The notes beneath the pieces were generated by a model. The model was not told the DNA's origin. It made no database searches and worked only from the letters and a program-made list of their open reading frames with translations. Made by a program: the position numbers and the translations under genes. DNA of 64,000 nucleotides from positions 1,674,001 to 1,738,000 of the forward strand of contig CAVSDJ010000007.1 of NCBI GenBank assembly GCA_963726785.1. The letters are read 5' to 3'. Each line of letters starts with the position of its first letter. The stretch's first letter is position 1. Shown in pieces: positions 47,322-56,467 of this stretch. The DNA is from DATEKX01 sp963726785. Lineage in GTDB: Bacteria; Acidobacteriota; Blastocatellia; UBA7656.

Positions 47322-47369
47322 ACCGAATCAAGAAAACTTGGGCTCGCTCACCTATGATGTGAGATGTTG

Positions 47370-48343
47370 TTAGCCAGATTTTTTATGACACTCGCTGAGC
47401 TTCTTGCCAATAAATGGGCTGTAAATTGAGGACGACATCCTTTGACAAAGATCCTCGATGCCCTCGGCATCTTTTTCCTTCGAGCATCGAAATACTTGAA
47501 GCAGACGGATGAGATCTGCCCAGTATGGGTCTAGATTTTCCAGCGCAGCAGCATCGAACGGCCTACCAGTGTGTATGGCAGCCTCGACCTCTAGAAGCGA
47601 GCGAATGGCAGGCCAAGGATCACCCAAGGGCATTGGCGGCATCGACATATCAGTCGGCTGCCAGCCCTCGTTGAGGAATCGCTGGATGGCGTCTACATCG
47701 CGATTGTAGAGGTGAAGGCTCCCAACGACATGCTTGTAAGGTCCAAGCTCTACACAGAGAGTTCTCGCTAGGATCTCGTGGATCATAGTGAAGGAGAATA
47801 TGTCATGCGGAAAGCCTAAGAACACATCATTGGATCGCATGTCAGGTAACCATGTGCAGTGCGTCACGCCGAATCATGAACTGTAGCATACATGTGCAGG
47901 GAATGCTCTTGTGCATATTGGCAATGTCGCACGCGTCGAATAACTGAATAACCGCCTGTCGAGAAGATGGCTTTTTCTTGAGAACGGCAGTGACATTGGC
48001 CAATTGATCTAGTCCCTTCCAGTCAAATAGTCGAGGCCCGTATCTGCCCAAGACCACATCACCATCGGCATATTCGTTGTATGGAAGATAGTCAGGAGAT
48101 GAACTCCAACTCGTTGGTCCTTGCCAAATACCAACATAGCTCGCCCAAGCAACTGAATGGCTTTCCTCGCGTCTCGGTTCGACTGAGGCGCGCTCTCGGA
48201 TCCGTCAGCTCAAGCAGCACCCCCGTCAGCTCTTTACACTCACCTTTGCTTGGATTAATTCTCTCGCCATTCGATTGAATTTCCTCGACAACGGAACGCA
48301 TCAAGTCATCAAGTGTTAGGCCGCAAAAGTACGGGTCAGTCAT
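47370..48343 (-). pseudogene. thymidylate-synthase-like protein with dCMP-type residue, two frame breaks
   Basis: Three frames join into one TS-family protein of about 323 residues: TLDDLMRSVVEEIQSNGE at the N-terminus, YGPRLFDW, the active-site Cys in SIPCTCMLQF, then MRSNDVFLGFPHDIFSF and YKHVVGSLHLYNRD. The Arg-Ser-x-Asp phosphate-binding motif is kept, but the residue equivalent to E. coli Asn177 is Asp (FPHD), the change that makes TS prefer dCMP and that T4 dCMP hydroxymethylase also has. Breaks fall at 48092-48094 and 47842-47844, each a TGA followed by C where a +1 shift restores frame. Start at ATG 48343 with GGAG 8 bp upstream. Confidence 0.75.
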
Positions 48344-48429
48344 TATGTTTCTCCAGAGCGGTACTTGCTTGGCCCAAGAAATCATGCTGCTTCATGTCTG
48401 TCATACGATTTTGAGTATCTTTGTGACCT

Positions 48430-48525
48430 AAAGGCCGAACGAGGGAGTTGATCGGGATCGCACCGAACACTTGAAGTACGATAAGAAACTACTGCCCCGC
48501 TCCCCTGCATGTATTTGTGAGACGG
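48430..48525. repeat. degenerate copy of the attC-like repeat
   Basis: Shares ACGATAAGAAACT and CCGCTCC-CTGCATG with the attC-like site at 53339-53427 in the same orientation, but its arms are poorly paired. It lies just downstream of the TIR operon, whose other side carries two better sites. Confidence 0.4.
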
Positions 48526-48598
48526 CTATCCGCGGCAATAGATTATGCGCTTCTATATAGCCTGTTAAAAAATAGCGCAGTATCTACGATCATATCTA

Positions 48599-49405
48599 CT
48601 ATGAAAGCACTCTGATTTGTGCAGGAGTTGTGATCTGAGACTTAGTTTTCTCATATCTTTTGATTAAGGAAGCTTTGATTGAAGTATCCTTAACCTGAGA
48701 GATCAAGTACTCAATGGGACTCAAAACTTCTTGCAAAGTAGAAAGCTCACTAGCGAGGTTGTTTTCCACCAAGCTGGACACATGAGATTTCAATCCTTCA
48801 ACCAACTGTTCGACGAACTTATCATTGAGTGCTTGGGTCTCAGTATAGTTTAATTTTCTAACCTGATACCAAATATCCTCTAGTATTTCCTTGTTCGATT
48901 TCCCTGAGACTTGAAGTTGAGGAAGGTCATCACTAATTATTTCCCATATATCCTTCTCGGCTTCAGGCCAAAGAGTATCAAAAAGTTTATCGAAGGTCTT
49001 ATAATCTAATTGCCTTGATAATTTAGAATTAATAGAGCCGCATAGCTTATGGATATCTGGCTTATTGAATGCAGCCAGTTGGAATTGAGATAAAGGCCCT
49101 TCGACATCAGAATAATCTAGCCCAAATAGAATAGGACATACATTAGCTATTTTGAGGTTCTTAGCCAAAGCTCCTGCCTCGAAGAAAATCCAGGGGCTAG
49201 ATCTGTTCTCCTTAGTCAAACAGATGATTCCAAAGTTTGTCTGCTCTAATTGATCAGAAATGGTTTCAAACCACTTTGCTCCCTTAGCAATATCCTCATC
49301 TGAGAAAAAAGGTTCCGAGCCTTGAAGGAATCCCTTTAAGAATTCATTTAGCCTTTCTGCGATCTTCTTACTTCTGATTCCTGACCAACTAATAAACAGT
49401 TTCAT
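48599..49405 (-). CDS. TIR domain protein
   Basis: 268 residues with an N-terminal TIR domain (about 1-145): MKLFISWSG, the EPFFSDEDIAKGAKW strand-loop, and ENRSSPWIFFEAGALAK with the likely catalytic Glu76 of NAD-cleaving TIRs. The C-terminal ~110 residues are helical, perhaps for oligomerisation or partner binding. Bacterial TIRs are effectors or signal makers in antiphage defence. It overlaps the HIT-like gene by 17 bp, the last gene of a three-gene operon. Visibly AT-rich compared with the flanks, suggesting transfer. Confidence 0.85.
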   Translation of the reverse strand: MKLFISWSGIRSKKIAERLNEFLKGFLQGSEPFFSDEDIAKGAKWFETISDQLEQTNFGIICLTKENRSSPWIFFEAGALAKNLKIANVCPILFGLDYSDVEGPLSQFQLAAFNKPDIHKLCGSINSKLSRQLDYKTFDKLFDTLWPEAEKDIWEIISDDLPQLQVSGKSNKEILEDIWYQVRKLNYTETQALNDKFVEQLVEGLKSHVSSLVENNLASELSTLQEVLSPIEYLISQVKDTSIKASLIKRYEKTKSQITTPAQIRVLS

Positions 49406-49901
49406 ATGAAACGTTCTCCATTAATATACTTCGAATGTATCGTTTAAGTGGACTACTGAACGGCGAGACTGTTAACCATCTAGAGTTTATCATGCCAGCT
49501 AAGAGATACTCATTCTTATCGCTAATCAATGAGAACCCATTGATTAGTGAATCTGTTTCATTACAATCTTTGATTTTGAATATACTCTCAAATATGTTTC
49601 TTTTATAGTAGTTAATATTCACGATATGCCCATGAGCATAAGCGGGCGCATTCATACTGGTACAAAAACCAATGTTTCCTCTCTCGAAAAAAGCATACTG
49701 TCCAGTATTAAAAACGGAGCTAATCAACTCGCTAAGATATATTTTCTCCTTCATGGAAAGTCCAGCTAATGATCTGTATGAGTTTTGTGGAAGAATCAAA
49801 TAATGCTCTGGGCAAACGGGTTCCTTATCCTTAACGATGTGGAAATGCTCATCTGCAATAATAGGTTTCTCGTCGAATATTCTACTTATGGTATTGTTCA
49901 T
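49389..49901 (-). CDS. HIT-superfamily-like protein
   Basis: 170 residues. The N-terminal strand pattern EPVCPEHYLILPQNSYRS and the AYAHGHIVN motif (His90, His92) fit the HIT/GalT/ATP-adenylyltransferase fold, which cleaves or transfers nucleotidyl groups. Only two His are in the triad positions, the middle one being Gly, so the activity may differ from canonical HIT hydrolases. It overlaps both neighbours (4 bp with the ATP-grasp gene, 17 bp with the TIR gene). Confidence 0.6.
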   Translation of the reverse strand: MNNTISRIFDEKPIIADEHFHIVKDKEPVCPEHYLILPQNSYRSLAGLSMKEKIYLSELISSVFNTGQYAFFERGNIGFCTSMNAPAYAHGHIVNINYYKRNIFESIFKIKDCNETDSLINGFSLISDKNEYLLAGMINSRWLTVSPFSSPLKRYIRSILMENVSYETVY

Positions 49902-50364
49902 ATCTGAATTTCTTTCACCTCCCTATTAAAATAGGCAGGAACAATGGTCACTCCGAACTCCCGGAACAAAATTGCAGGATGAGACAAATATCCAAAAGTA
50001 ACGAAGACTTCAGCATTACCCTTAGGTAATGCTGTTGCGAGTTCAATCAAATCTCCTTCTTTACCTCGTTGAGTTGTAATCTTTAGAAGTATGGGCGTTT
50101 TACCATCCCAACCAACCAAATCTTCAATCTTTCTAACGTGAAAGAATGAGCCACCTCGCACATATTTTCTGCTAAGCCGAGCAATCCTTCTTATGTTCAG
50201 AAAATTGTATTGGTGCTCCTCCGTTTCTACAAAATGGAAGTTTAACGGCAAGTTGTTAATGAACTTTGGCCTGAGGATTGTCTTTGCAAGTTTGACTACT
50301 TCAGAAAACCTCTTTATGAAGAATTCATCAGTTTGTGGTTTCTCCATTATGTGTTCTGTTGATC

Positions 50365-51546
50365 TAGTAGTTCATCACGATGATCGCGATGGATAAAGAC
50401 GATGCAACTTAACACGAGCATCAGCAGCAGTGAATTGCCAGTCAATTGTCGCTCTCTCAGCATTGCGACGCTGCTCGTATGCCTCCACCTCTCGCCGAAG
50501 CATCTCTTCATCTCCTATACGCCGATCAAGACATTGCCGCTCAAGGATGCTCAATTCGATCTCTGCCATATTCAGCCAACTGCCGTGCTTCGGCGTTGGA
50601 TGAAACTCCAACTTCTTCGCTATTCGCCTTGCCTCGCTTGGCTCGAACGCTTCATAAAGCGATGCTACCTTGTGCGTGTTGAGATTGTCGAAAACAACTC
50701 GAATTACCTCTGCTCCCGGGTATCGCTCATCAACCAACCATTTCATCTGATGCGCGAAGTCTACTTTAGTTCGTCGCTCGGTTATCGCAACGTGACGCCA
50801 ACCCGCCTGTGGCTCACAGATCATAAACAAGTTCCGCACTCCGTTACGCTTGTACTCATAGTCATAGCGTTGTACTCGACCAGCTTTCGCTTTCAGACCT
50901 CTGCGCGTCTCGGCAATCAACTGTTTGCTGGTCTCATCAAAGTTCACTTTCGGGCGCTTTTCGTCATAAGGCTCAGCATACAAGTCCAAAACATCTTCCA
51001 TGCAAGCGACAAACTCGGAATTTACTTCCCCAATGCACCATTGCTGTTTCAGCCAAGGCTTGAGCTTGTTTTTTTCAGCGCCCGCCGCACAAGTTCATAC
51101 GAGCAGGAGTCAGCCAGTTTTAACTCCACGACGCGGTCGGCAAGCAACTGCAAGGTCCAATGTTTGCGGCCATCGGGAGCCTTCGAGCAAGCTTCTGCTA
51201 CAAGGCGGGCCTGTGCTTTGTGGTCAAGCTTAGGTCGCTTGCCTGGTCGCGGTCGTTCATTGATAGCATCCAAGCCGGCCTCGACAAATCGTTTGCGGAT
51301 ACGCTCGACGGTAGCGACACCGACATTAAGGGCAGAGCCAATCTCATCATCAGTGAAACCATCTGATGCTTTAAGTAGAATGCGAGCGCGGGTGAGTTTA
51401 CGGGAAGAAGTTTTACCGCGCCGTATGAGTTGCTGTAGTTGCTCACGCTCATCTGCGCTCAGATCGATAATGTATTTTTTCTTTGGCATCTGTGAAGTTT
51501 ATGCCAGTCAAAGATCAACCATCAACTTTATCGTGATGAACTACTA
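50365..51546. mobile_element. IS630-family insertion sequence
   Basis: 17-bp identical inverted ends TAGTAGTTCATCACGAT (50365-50381 and complement at 51530-51546). The outermost TA is duplicated, as expected for IS630/Tc1 insertion. Removing the element fuses the flanking reading frame of the ATP-grasp gene exactly at GATCC-TA-GATC, showing it was inserted into that gene. Confidence 0.92.
50375..51489 (-). CDS. IS630-family transposase, two frames joined at a poly-A run
   Basis: The N-terminal part (MPKKKYIIDLSADERE, HTH with ARILLKASDGFTDDEIGSALN) ends just after a run of seven A (51069-51075 on the complement). The DDE part (VNFDETSKQL, VFDNLNTH, PKHGSWLNMAEIE) continues in the -1 frame. 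A -1 shift on the A7 run gives the family-typical ALKKNKLKPWLKQQW join. Such shifts are known as programmed events in several IS630 elements; a lost A in the assembly is the alternative. Full length is about 371 residues. Confidence 0.8.
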
Positions 51547-52893
51547 GGATCTACGATAAGCTTTTGCCTTGTTTCTTTCACCTTCAGTAAAGATGCTTTT
51601 TCTCCGTCTAAAATCATAACATCCGGCTCAAGCGTATTATTTGTTTCCCAAAGGCCAGGAATATGCTCAAGGACGATGTAGTCTTTATCAATGATCAGTT
51701 CATAAGAGCGAGCAACTTTTAGATAACCATGAACGATGATAAAACATTCTTTGTTATCATCATATGCATTCGCGATTTTGATATAAGCTTCCTCTTGGCT
51801 TTCGACAAAAACCCTAGGTAGTCCGATCTTATCACCCTGCGAATATCTAATGGTCAGTCCATCCTTTAATGTAGGAAGTTGCTCTAGCTTATCCTTTATA
51901 TCATAGAGGGGCGTTCTTGGCTCAAAACATAACAAGGGTGGGTGAAATAACCCCCATTTGTCTAAAGGTAACCATTGCAGCACCTTTTAAGCCCCATTTC
52001 TCCTCGTTTTCAAGAATCTTTACTTTCTGCTTGCCCCTTAAACTTGCAGCGGTTTTTGTCCCTTTATGTATTCTTATAGGATCACTGCCTATTAATGGAT
52101 ATGGTCTTGCTTGAAAAATGCGGAGGCCATTTCCGTGCTCAATACAAAACTCAACCAATACACTTTGTTTCAATATGTCTTTGATCCGCTGAAAAGTATA
52201 GGCTAATTCGGCCAAATGGGGCCCTAGGATTGAAGTATAGACCCCATCACCGTGACTTCTCGGTTCAAGAAAAGGTCTGTATCCGTGTTCGTGATGTAGT
52301 TCAAATGCGATAGGATTACTCTCCCCCGCAATCAGTCGTTCCATATCGCCTTCTACAATCTCAATGTAGTCTGTCGTGGAATATGACCTATTATAAGGAT
52401 GACATTCCAAGTGAGCTAAACCCGAAATCGATGGTTCAATTTGCTGTTGGACCAAAATAGCAAGTTTAATGTCATTGATATTAATTCCAAAGTTGCCCGC
52501 ATAGTTTCTGATCTTATCTGTATTCTTCGATGCAAAGCATTGCTTAATAGCCATAAAAAGATCTTCAAAAGTTACAACATTCTTTCGACTTTCAAATAGG
52601 CCAGAAAACTGATGATTTGGTTTATCTTCGACTGATGAAGAACTTCTCACTATGCATTTCATGGATTGGTCGCCATCCACGAGTTTCTCATGATGGATCT
52701 CTAAAAGAGTTCTGGCTTTTGTTGTAAACTCGTTATCTAAAAAACCAGAGAAACGATCCAGAGTGAAGTAATAGCCTTTGGGGACAGGAACTGTCTCTCG
52801 AAGCAGCTTTGAGAGGATATGGATCTTGGTTCCAAACCGTTCCTCACTTGCTTCTACAGAGCCATCAAGATTATGAAAGCTATCTAGTTCCAT

Positions 52894-53041
52894 TTGGGGG
52901 CAAGCTAATGATTTCTTAGATTGTATTTAACTCTACAGAATAAAAGTATATCATAATTTAGATTGTTGTAATTAAAATAATAACCATTCCGACGAACTGA
53001 GTTTTTAGATTTATTTGGCGAATTACTACCATGCCCAAACC
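52894..53041. other. AT-rich leader region of the ATP-grasp/HIT/TIR operon
   Basis: AT-rich stretch upstream of the ATP-grasp start on the minus strand; the promoter of the three-gene operon should lie here. I see no clean -35/-10 pair that I would defend. Confidence 0.4.
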
Positions 53042-53134
53042 GTTTAACGTCTTAACATCAGCGAGGCCACCAGAGGTCCTCATGGAAACCTGAGAAATTC
53101 GCTCCGCGGCCCCCGCTGCATGCTGAAGTTAGAC
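53042..53134 (+). repeat. attC-like recombination site 1
   Basis: Starts GTTTAAC and ends with the canonical core GTTAGAC (GTTRRRY). Inner arms CATCAGCGAGGCC and GGCCCCCGCTGCATG pair with one extrahelical base, as in integron cassette sites. No integron integrase is seen in the window. Confidence 0.5.
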
Positions 53135-53338
53135 ATCGTGTCATTTGATACACCGCCGCGCCTTAGCCGCACCGCTTGCTGCTGTCTTACTGTTTTCCTT
53201 TCGCCTTTGGCAGACTGGGTCAAGCAATCCATTTGCAGACTCTAATAAACGCTACTGAGGCGCGGCACAAACTTGAAACAACCAGACTAACTGACGGCGA
53301 GGCAGCGTGCGATCACTCACAGCATTTCGTACGCGACT

Positions 53339-53427
53339 GTCTAACGCCGAGCATCAGTGGGCGCGGCACATAACACTCAAGGAACGATAAGAAACTCGAT
53401 AGCCGCGCTCCACTGCATGCGTTGTTC
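53339..53427 (+). repeat. attC-like recombination site 2
   Basis: Starts GTCTAAC (RYYYAAC) and ends GTTGTTC, a degenerate core. Strong inner arms: GCATCAGTGGGCGCGGC (53351-53367) with GCCGCGCTCCACTGCATGC (53402-53420), again with one unpaired G. The ~290 bp between sites 1 and 2 hold no convincing gene, like an empty cassette. Confidence 0.5.
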
Positions 53428-53618
53428 TATGAAAGTATGTCAAGAAGAAATACTTCCCCCTAACTGACTGCCAATTCTTTTTCTTGGCATCAGCCTCGCG
53501 CGCTCTAATGCGACCTCGGCTTACTTCTCCCTGTCTGTTAGATGCCGCGCCAGCCGTCAAAACCGGTGGCGCTTCCTTTTGGTTGCCGGGTTGAACAGCC
53601 AGGCATCCAGCCTTAGCT

Positions 53619-54027
53619 ATGAAGCTTGTTGTCATAGCTGGCGAGAAGTGCGAGCGGTTTCTTGAAGAAAGAATCCAAAACGTACCTGTCAAAGATGTAG
53701 AGGCGGACGAGCTATGGTGTTTCGTCTCTATGAAAGAAAAAACTATCAGAGGTAAATCCGAAGAACAAAAAAACCATCTAGGATACGAACTGGTTGACAA
53801 GCTCGGCGATGCTTACACATTCGTCGGATTCGAGCGCAACACAAAGCTAGTTCTTGCATGGCATCTTGGCAAACGATCTGCCGAAGATACTCGCATCTTC
53901 ACAAAGAAACTTGCGCGTGCTACCTATGATGAAAGATTCCAAGTAACCACAGATGGCTTTTCTCCCTATCGCTACAACATGGTTCGTGCACTTGAGCATA
54001 AAGGCATTGACTACGCGCAACTGTCGC
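53619..54027 (+). pseudogene. IS1-family transposase remnant
   Basis: Encodes the DDE core of IS1-type InsB: VEADELWCFVSMKEK, HLGKRSAEDTRIF, TTDGFSPYRYNMV, then KGIDYAQL, after which the sequence turns into SLSLSLYW and stops. The N-terminal InsA-like zinc finger/HTH and the C-terminus are missing, and no inverted ends are seen. A dead fragment joined to another broken gene at about 54027. Confidence 0.75.
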
Positions 54028-54480
54028 TGTCGTTATCTTTATATTGGTGATGCAAACGTATATGCCTGCCGTGCCTGCTGTAGACGCAATTATGAATGCT
54101 GGCGCGACAATCGCCAGGGCGGTGAATTCATTTGGTACTTCGCAGAGGCCAACGGACTGAATCTCAAAGAAGCGCGGCGTGAGTTCCAGCGTTACACACG
54201 TGGCTTGCATAAGGCTCGTAAACCCAAATGGGTGAGAAAGCGGGATCGTAGAGAACATGGCTATAACCCATTGCGAAGATTGAATGGTATTCCGGTGATG
54301 GTTGACCCGGAGCAAGTCCACGTTGTTCCTCCTGCGCCTGCGCCTGCAATCATTGATGCATCGGTCACTGAATCAACTTGGCCAAGAAAGTACGGGCAGG
54401 GACCAGAAACAGAGGCCCAGCGGATGGAACGTGTCAATGAGATGCGCCGCCGCAATTCGATGATAAAACTTAGGAGATAG
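54028..54480 (+). pseudogene. C-terminal fragment of a Cys-rich phage/ICE-type protein
   Basis: From CRYLYIGDANVYACRACCRRNYECWRDN onward, the pattern resembles a zinc-binding protein common in small integrative elements, whose N-terminal part (CGRR-type half of the finger) would precede it. Here the N-terminus is replaced by the IS1 remnant. The tail is Arg/Lys and Pro-rich and ends NEMRRRNSMIKLRR. Function unknown. Confidence 0.45.
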
Positions 54481-54592
54481 TCTTTGACCGCTTCGGCTCG
54501 CCTAACATCGGCCTCATGAACCGATGGACAGCCACGTTTCTCTGGCGTGATTGGCGAGCCGTAATACCAGAGCGCCTACAGAGAGGGAAAGC

Positions 54593-55513
54593 ATGGCAAA
54601 GCGAAAAACCGATAGTAGTTCACGCGCGAGGTTGCAGTCTATACTGAAATACTTCATAGGCACGAACAAGCTCGAAATAGTATTTGATCGAACTCCATTA
54701 CTAACAATAAAAATCAATGGCGATTTAATTTATCGGATCATAGGTGATGAAATAGATGAGTTAATCAAACGCGACCTAAAAATCCCTTTCATAAAAAAGA
54801 AGGGTTCGTCTGCCAAACACAAAAGTTTATTAACCAGACAATACGTTGATAATCCTGACGGGTATCAATCGCTTGCGCTAAAATCGCTTCTCGAAAAACT
54901 TAATGAAAAGCTTGGCGTAAAGATTCACATTAAACGTAAAAATGAGAAGCTCCGTGAGCTTTATTTGATGCTGGGGGAAGCCATTATTAAGCCAGATCCA
55001 TTCGACCTGCCACTGGATAGAATACGACGATCAGACGCTGATAATCTACACCCTTTCATAAAGGAGCTCGAGAAGCGATGGCTGACTGCGTCAGATTTTT
55101 TTTATCTCTCTTTACCACCCACGTTATTGCAATTAGTAGGAATGCTTTTGGCGGGTTCATTTCTCTCCACTTTTTCAAAGGAAATCCCCGAAGAATTATT
55201 AGAGCAAATCAAAATAAGTCCGTTGGAGATAATTAAGCCTTATATGCCGGCACGCAGCCGGGGCCGCGGAAGGGGATCTGGCTGGTTTAGAAGCCCATCA
55301 GATTTTTTAGAAGCATTACAAGCTGTCTTAAAACGATTTCAAAAACGCCCAACTCAGTTACAGGTATTGAAAAAACTCGACATGCATTATTTGTGTCAAC
55401 TCAAGCCAAAAGAACCTCGCAAGGAAAGTCACACTAAACTTCTTAGAAATTGGCTGCAGGCTGCCAGCATAGAGTCTTGGGATGAAGCTATTAAAAGATA
55501 TTACAAACCTTAG
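54593..55513 (+). CDS. hypothetical protein of the integrative element
   Basis: About 306 residues, Lys/Leu-rich and mostly helical, with a short hydrophobic stretch (LQLVGMLLAGSFLSTF, about 185-200) and an RGRGRGSGW segment. ATG 54593 is preferred because AGAGGGA lies just upstream. Not recognised. It is AT-richer than the genes that follow. Confidence 0.6.
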   Translation: MAKRKTDSSSRARLQSILKYFIGTNKLEIVFDRTPLLTIKINGDLIYRIIGDEIDELIKRDLKIPFIKKKGSSAKHKSLLTRQYVDNPDGYQSLALKSLLEKLNEKLGVKIHIKRKNEKLRELYLMLGEAIIKPDPFDLPLDRIRRSDADNLHPFIKELEKRWLTASDFFYLSLPPTLLQLVGMLLAGSFLSTFSKEIPEELLEQIKISPLEIIKPYMPARSRGRGRGSGWFRSPSDFLEALQAVLKRFQKRPTQLQVLKKLDMHYLCQLKPKEPRKESHTKLLRNWLQAASIESWDEAIKRYYKP

Positions 55514-55754
55514 AGAAGCGGAAAATAATTCATTCCTATTTTTATCCCTAAAGACATATCAGCTCACATCCCATACCCTTGAACCGAGGGCATCTATCAA
55601 CCTGCTCCGTTGACCCACAATGGGAGGGGATAGCAAATAGGTCTCTACCGGTGCCGATTAAAGGCGTTGAGGTCGTCAGTAGACTGATAGGTCACAGTCA
55701 ACCGGCGGCCTTATTGATTTTTATGGTGAAAGAGATGTTGGAATAATTACGAGT

Positions 55755-55788
55755 GAGAAAAGCCACCTCGGCGAAAGGTGGCTTTCTC
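55755..55788. terminator. terminator-like hairpin
   Basis: GAGAAAAGCCACC (55755-55767) pairs with GGTGGCTTTCTC (55777-55788) around a short loop. It is followed by GAATTTGTTTCG rather than a clean T run, so termination strength is uncertain. The rest of the 55514-55862 gap shows no gene. Confidence 0.5.
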
Positions 55789-55862
55789 GAATTTGTTTCG
55801 TTGGCGACGAAACTGGCGATTGGAAGCGAACCACCCAAACTGTCAAGAAAGGATGATCCGCA

Positions 55863-56015
55863 ATGAAGTCTAGTCTAAAGACCAAGCGCAAGCAAGCGCA
55901 CATTCACATCCCTGACAATATCCGAATACATAAGACGAGCAAGCAGTCTGTCCTACGCGTCCGTGCCATCTACACTCTATTTGGCTCTCGCTTAAGCTTT
56001 AGGAGGGCCGCTTGA
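55863..56015 (+). CDS. small basic protein, 50 residues
   Basis: Begins MKSSLKTKRKQAHIHIPDNI and is strongly basic; AAAGGA lies about 12 bp upstream. Its stop overlaps the TTG start of the winged-helix gene (TTGA), suggesting coupling in the element's operon. No family recognised; could be a DNA-binding accessory peptide (inference). Confidence 0.5.
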   Translation: MKSSLKTKRKQAHIHIPDNIRIHKTSKQSVLRVRAIYTLFGSRLSFRRAA

Positions 56016-56467
56016 ATAACTCTACAGACAATCAAGTTAGTTCGCCAATCTGGGTGCTCTCCGATCTCGACGATTACCCCCTTACGCCATACGAATTTAG
56101 AATACTTGGCCGAATTGCTCGCCGGGGGCATTGCTATGAGAGTGTTACCGAGATGGCGAAAGGCTGTCGGATGGGCGAGCGCACAGCAAGGCTTGCTCTT
56201 CGCTTGATCGTGAAGGCGGGTCTGGTAGAAGAGCGAGTACGAGCAGGAGAGACGAGTGTTTATAGAGTCACCGCACCGAGCAGATGGGTAAGCTCTGAGA
56301 GGGTTGATGAGCTTCGCGCTGAGGTGACAACAAACTGGAAGAAGCGAACCACTGCACGAGAAGATACCTCTGCAATAGAGGACATGGCTGCAACAGATGC
56401 AACCCCACCTTTGCAACAGGTGCAGGACACCCCTGCGCGTGGTGCAGCCAAAGGTAATCCCCTTTAA
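56012..56467 (+). CDS. winged helix-turn-helix protein of the integrative element
   Basis: 151 residues; the N-terminal 90 form a winged-helix domain like replication initiator or phage regulators: LTPYEFRILGRIARRGHCYES, MAKGCRMGERTARLALRLIVKAGLVE. Start TTG at 56012 with AGGAGG upstream. The C-terminal part is low-complexity. The ORF that follows in another frame has the C-terminal half expected for single-chain relatives, so the two may be one gene split by an indel near 56440-56460. Confidence 0.65.
   Translation: MNNSTDNQVSSPIWVLSDLDDYPLTPYEFRILGRIARRGHCYESVTEMAKGCRMGERTARLALRLIVKAGLVEERVRAGETSVYRVTAPSRWVSSERVDELRAEVTTNWKKRTTAREDTSAIEDMAATDATPPLQQVQDTPARGAAKGNPL

Larger units (their letters stand above)
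49898..52893 (-). pseudogene. PPDK-type ATP-grasp protein, frameshifted and interrupted by IS630
   Basis: Parts at 51922-52893, 51531-51921 and 49898-50364 form one protein of about 603 residues once the IS630 element and one extra T (run at 51924-51927) are removed. The N-terminal half is a PEP-synthase/PPDK N-terminal ATP-grasp domain: RSSSSVEDKPNHQFSGLFES, ILVQQQIEPSISGLAH, and RIFQARPYPL. The remainder (for example KETRQKLIVDP joined to RSTEHIMEKPQ) is unrecognised. No phospho-His swivel domain was seen. First gene of an operon with HIT-like and TIR genes. Confidence 0.8.

Noticed and set aside
50402..51547. 381-residue plus-strand ORF
   Set aside because: Antisense of the IS630 transposase; no independent motifs.
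53176..53373. 65-residue ORF between the attC-like sites
   Set aside because: No ribosome site, overlaps site 2, and composition is not protein-like.
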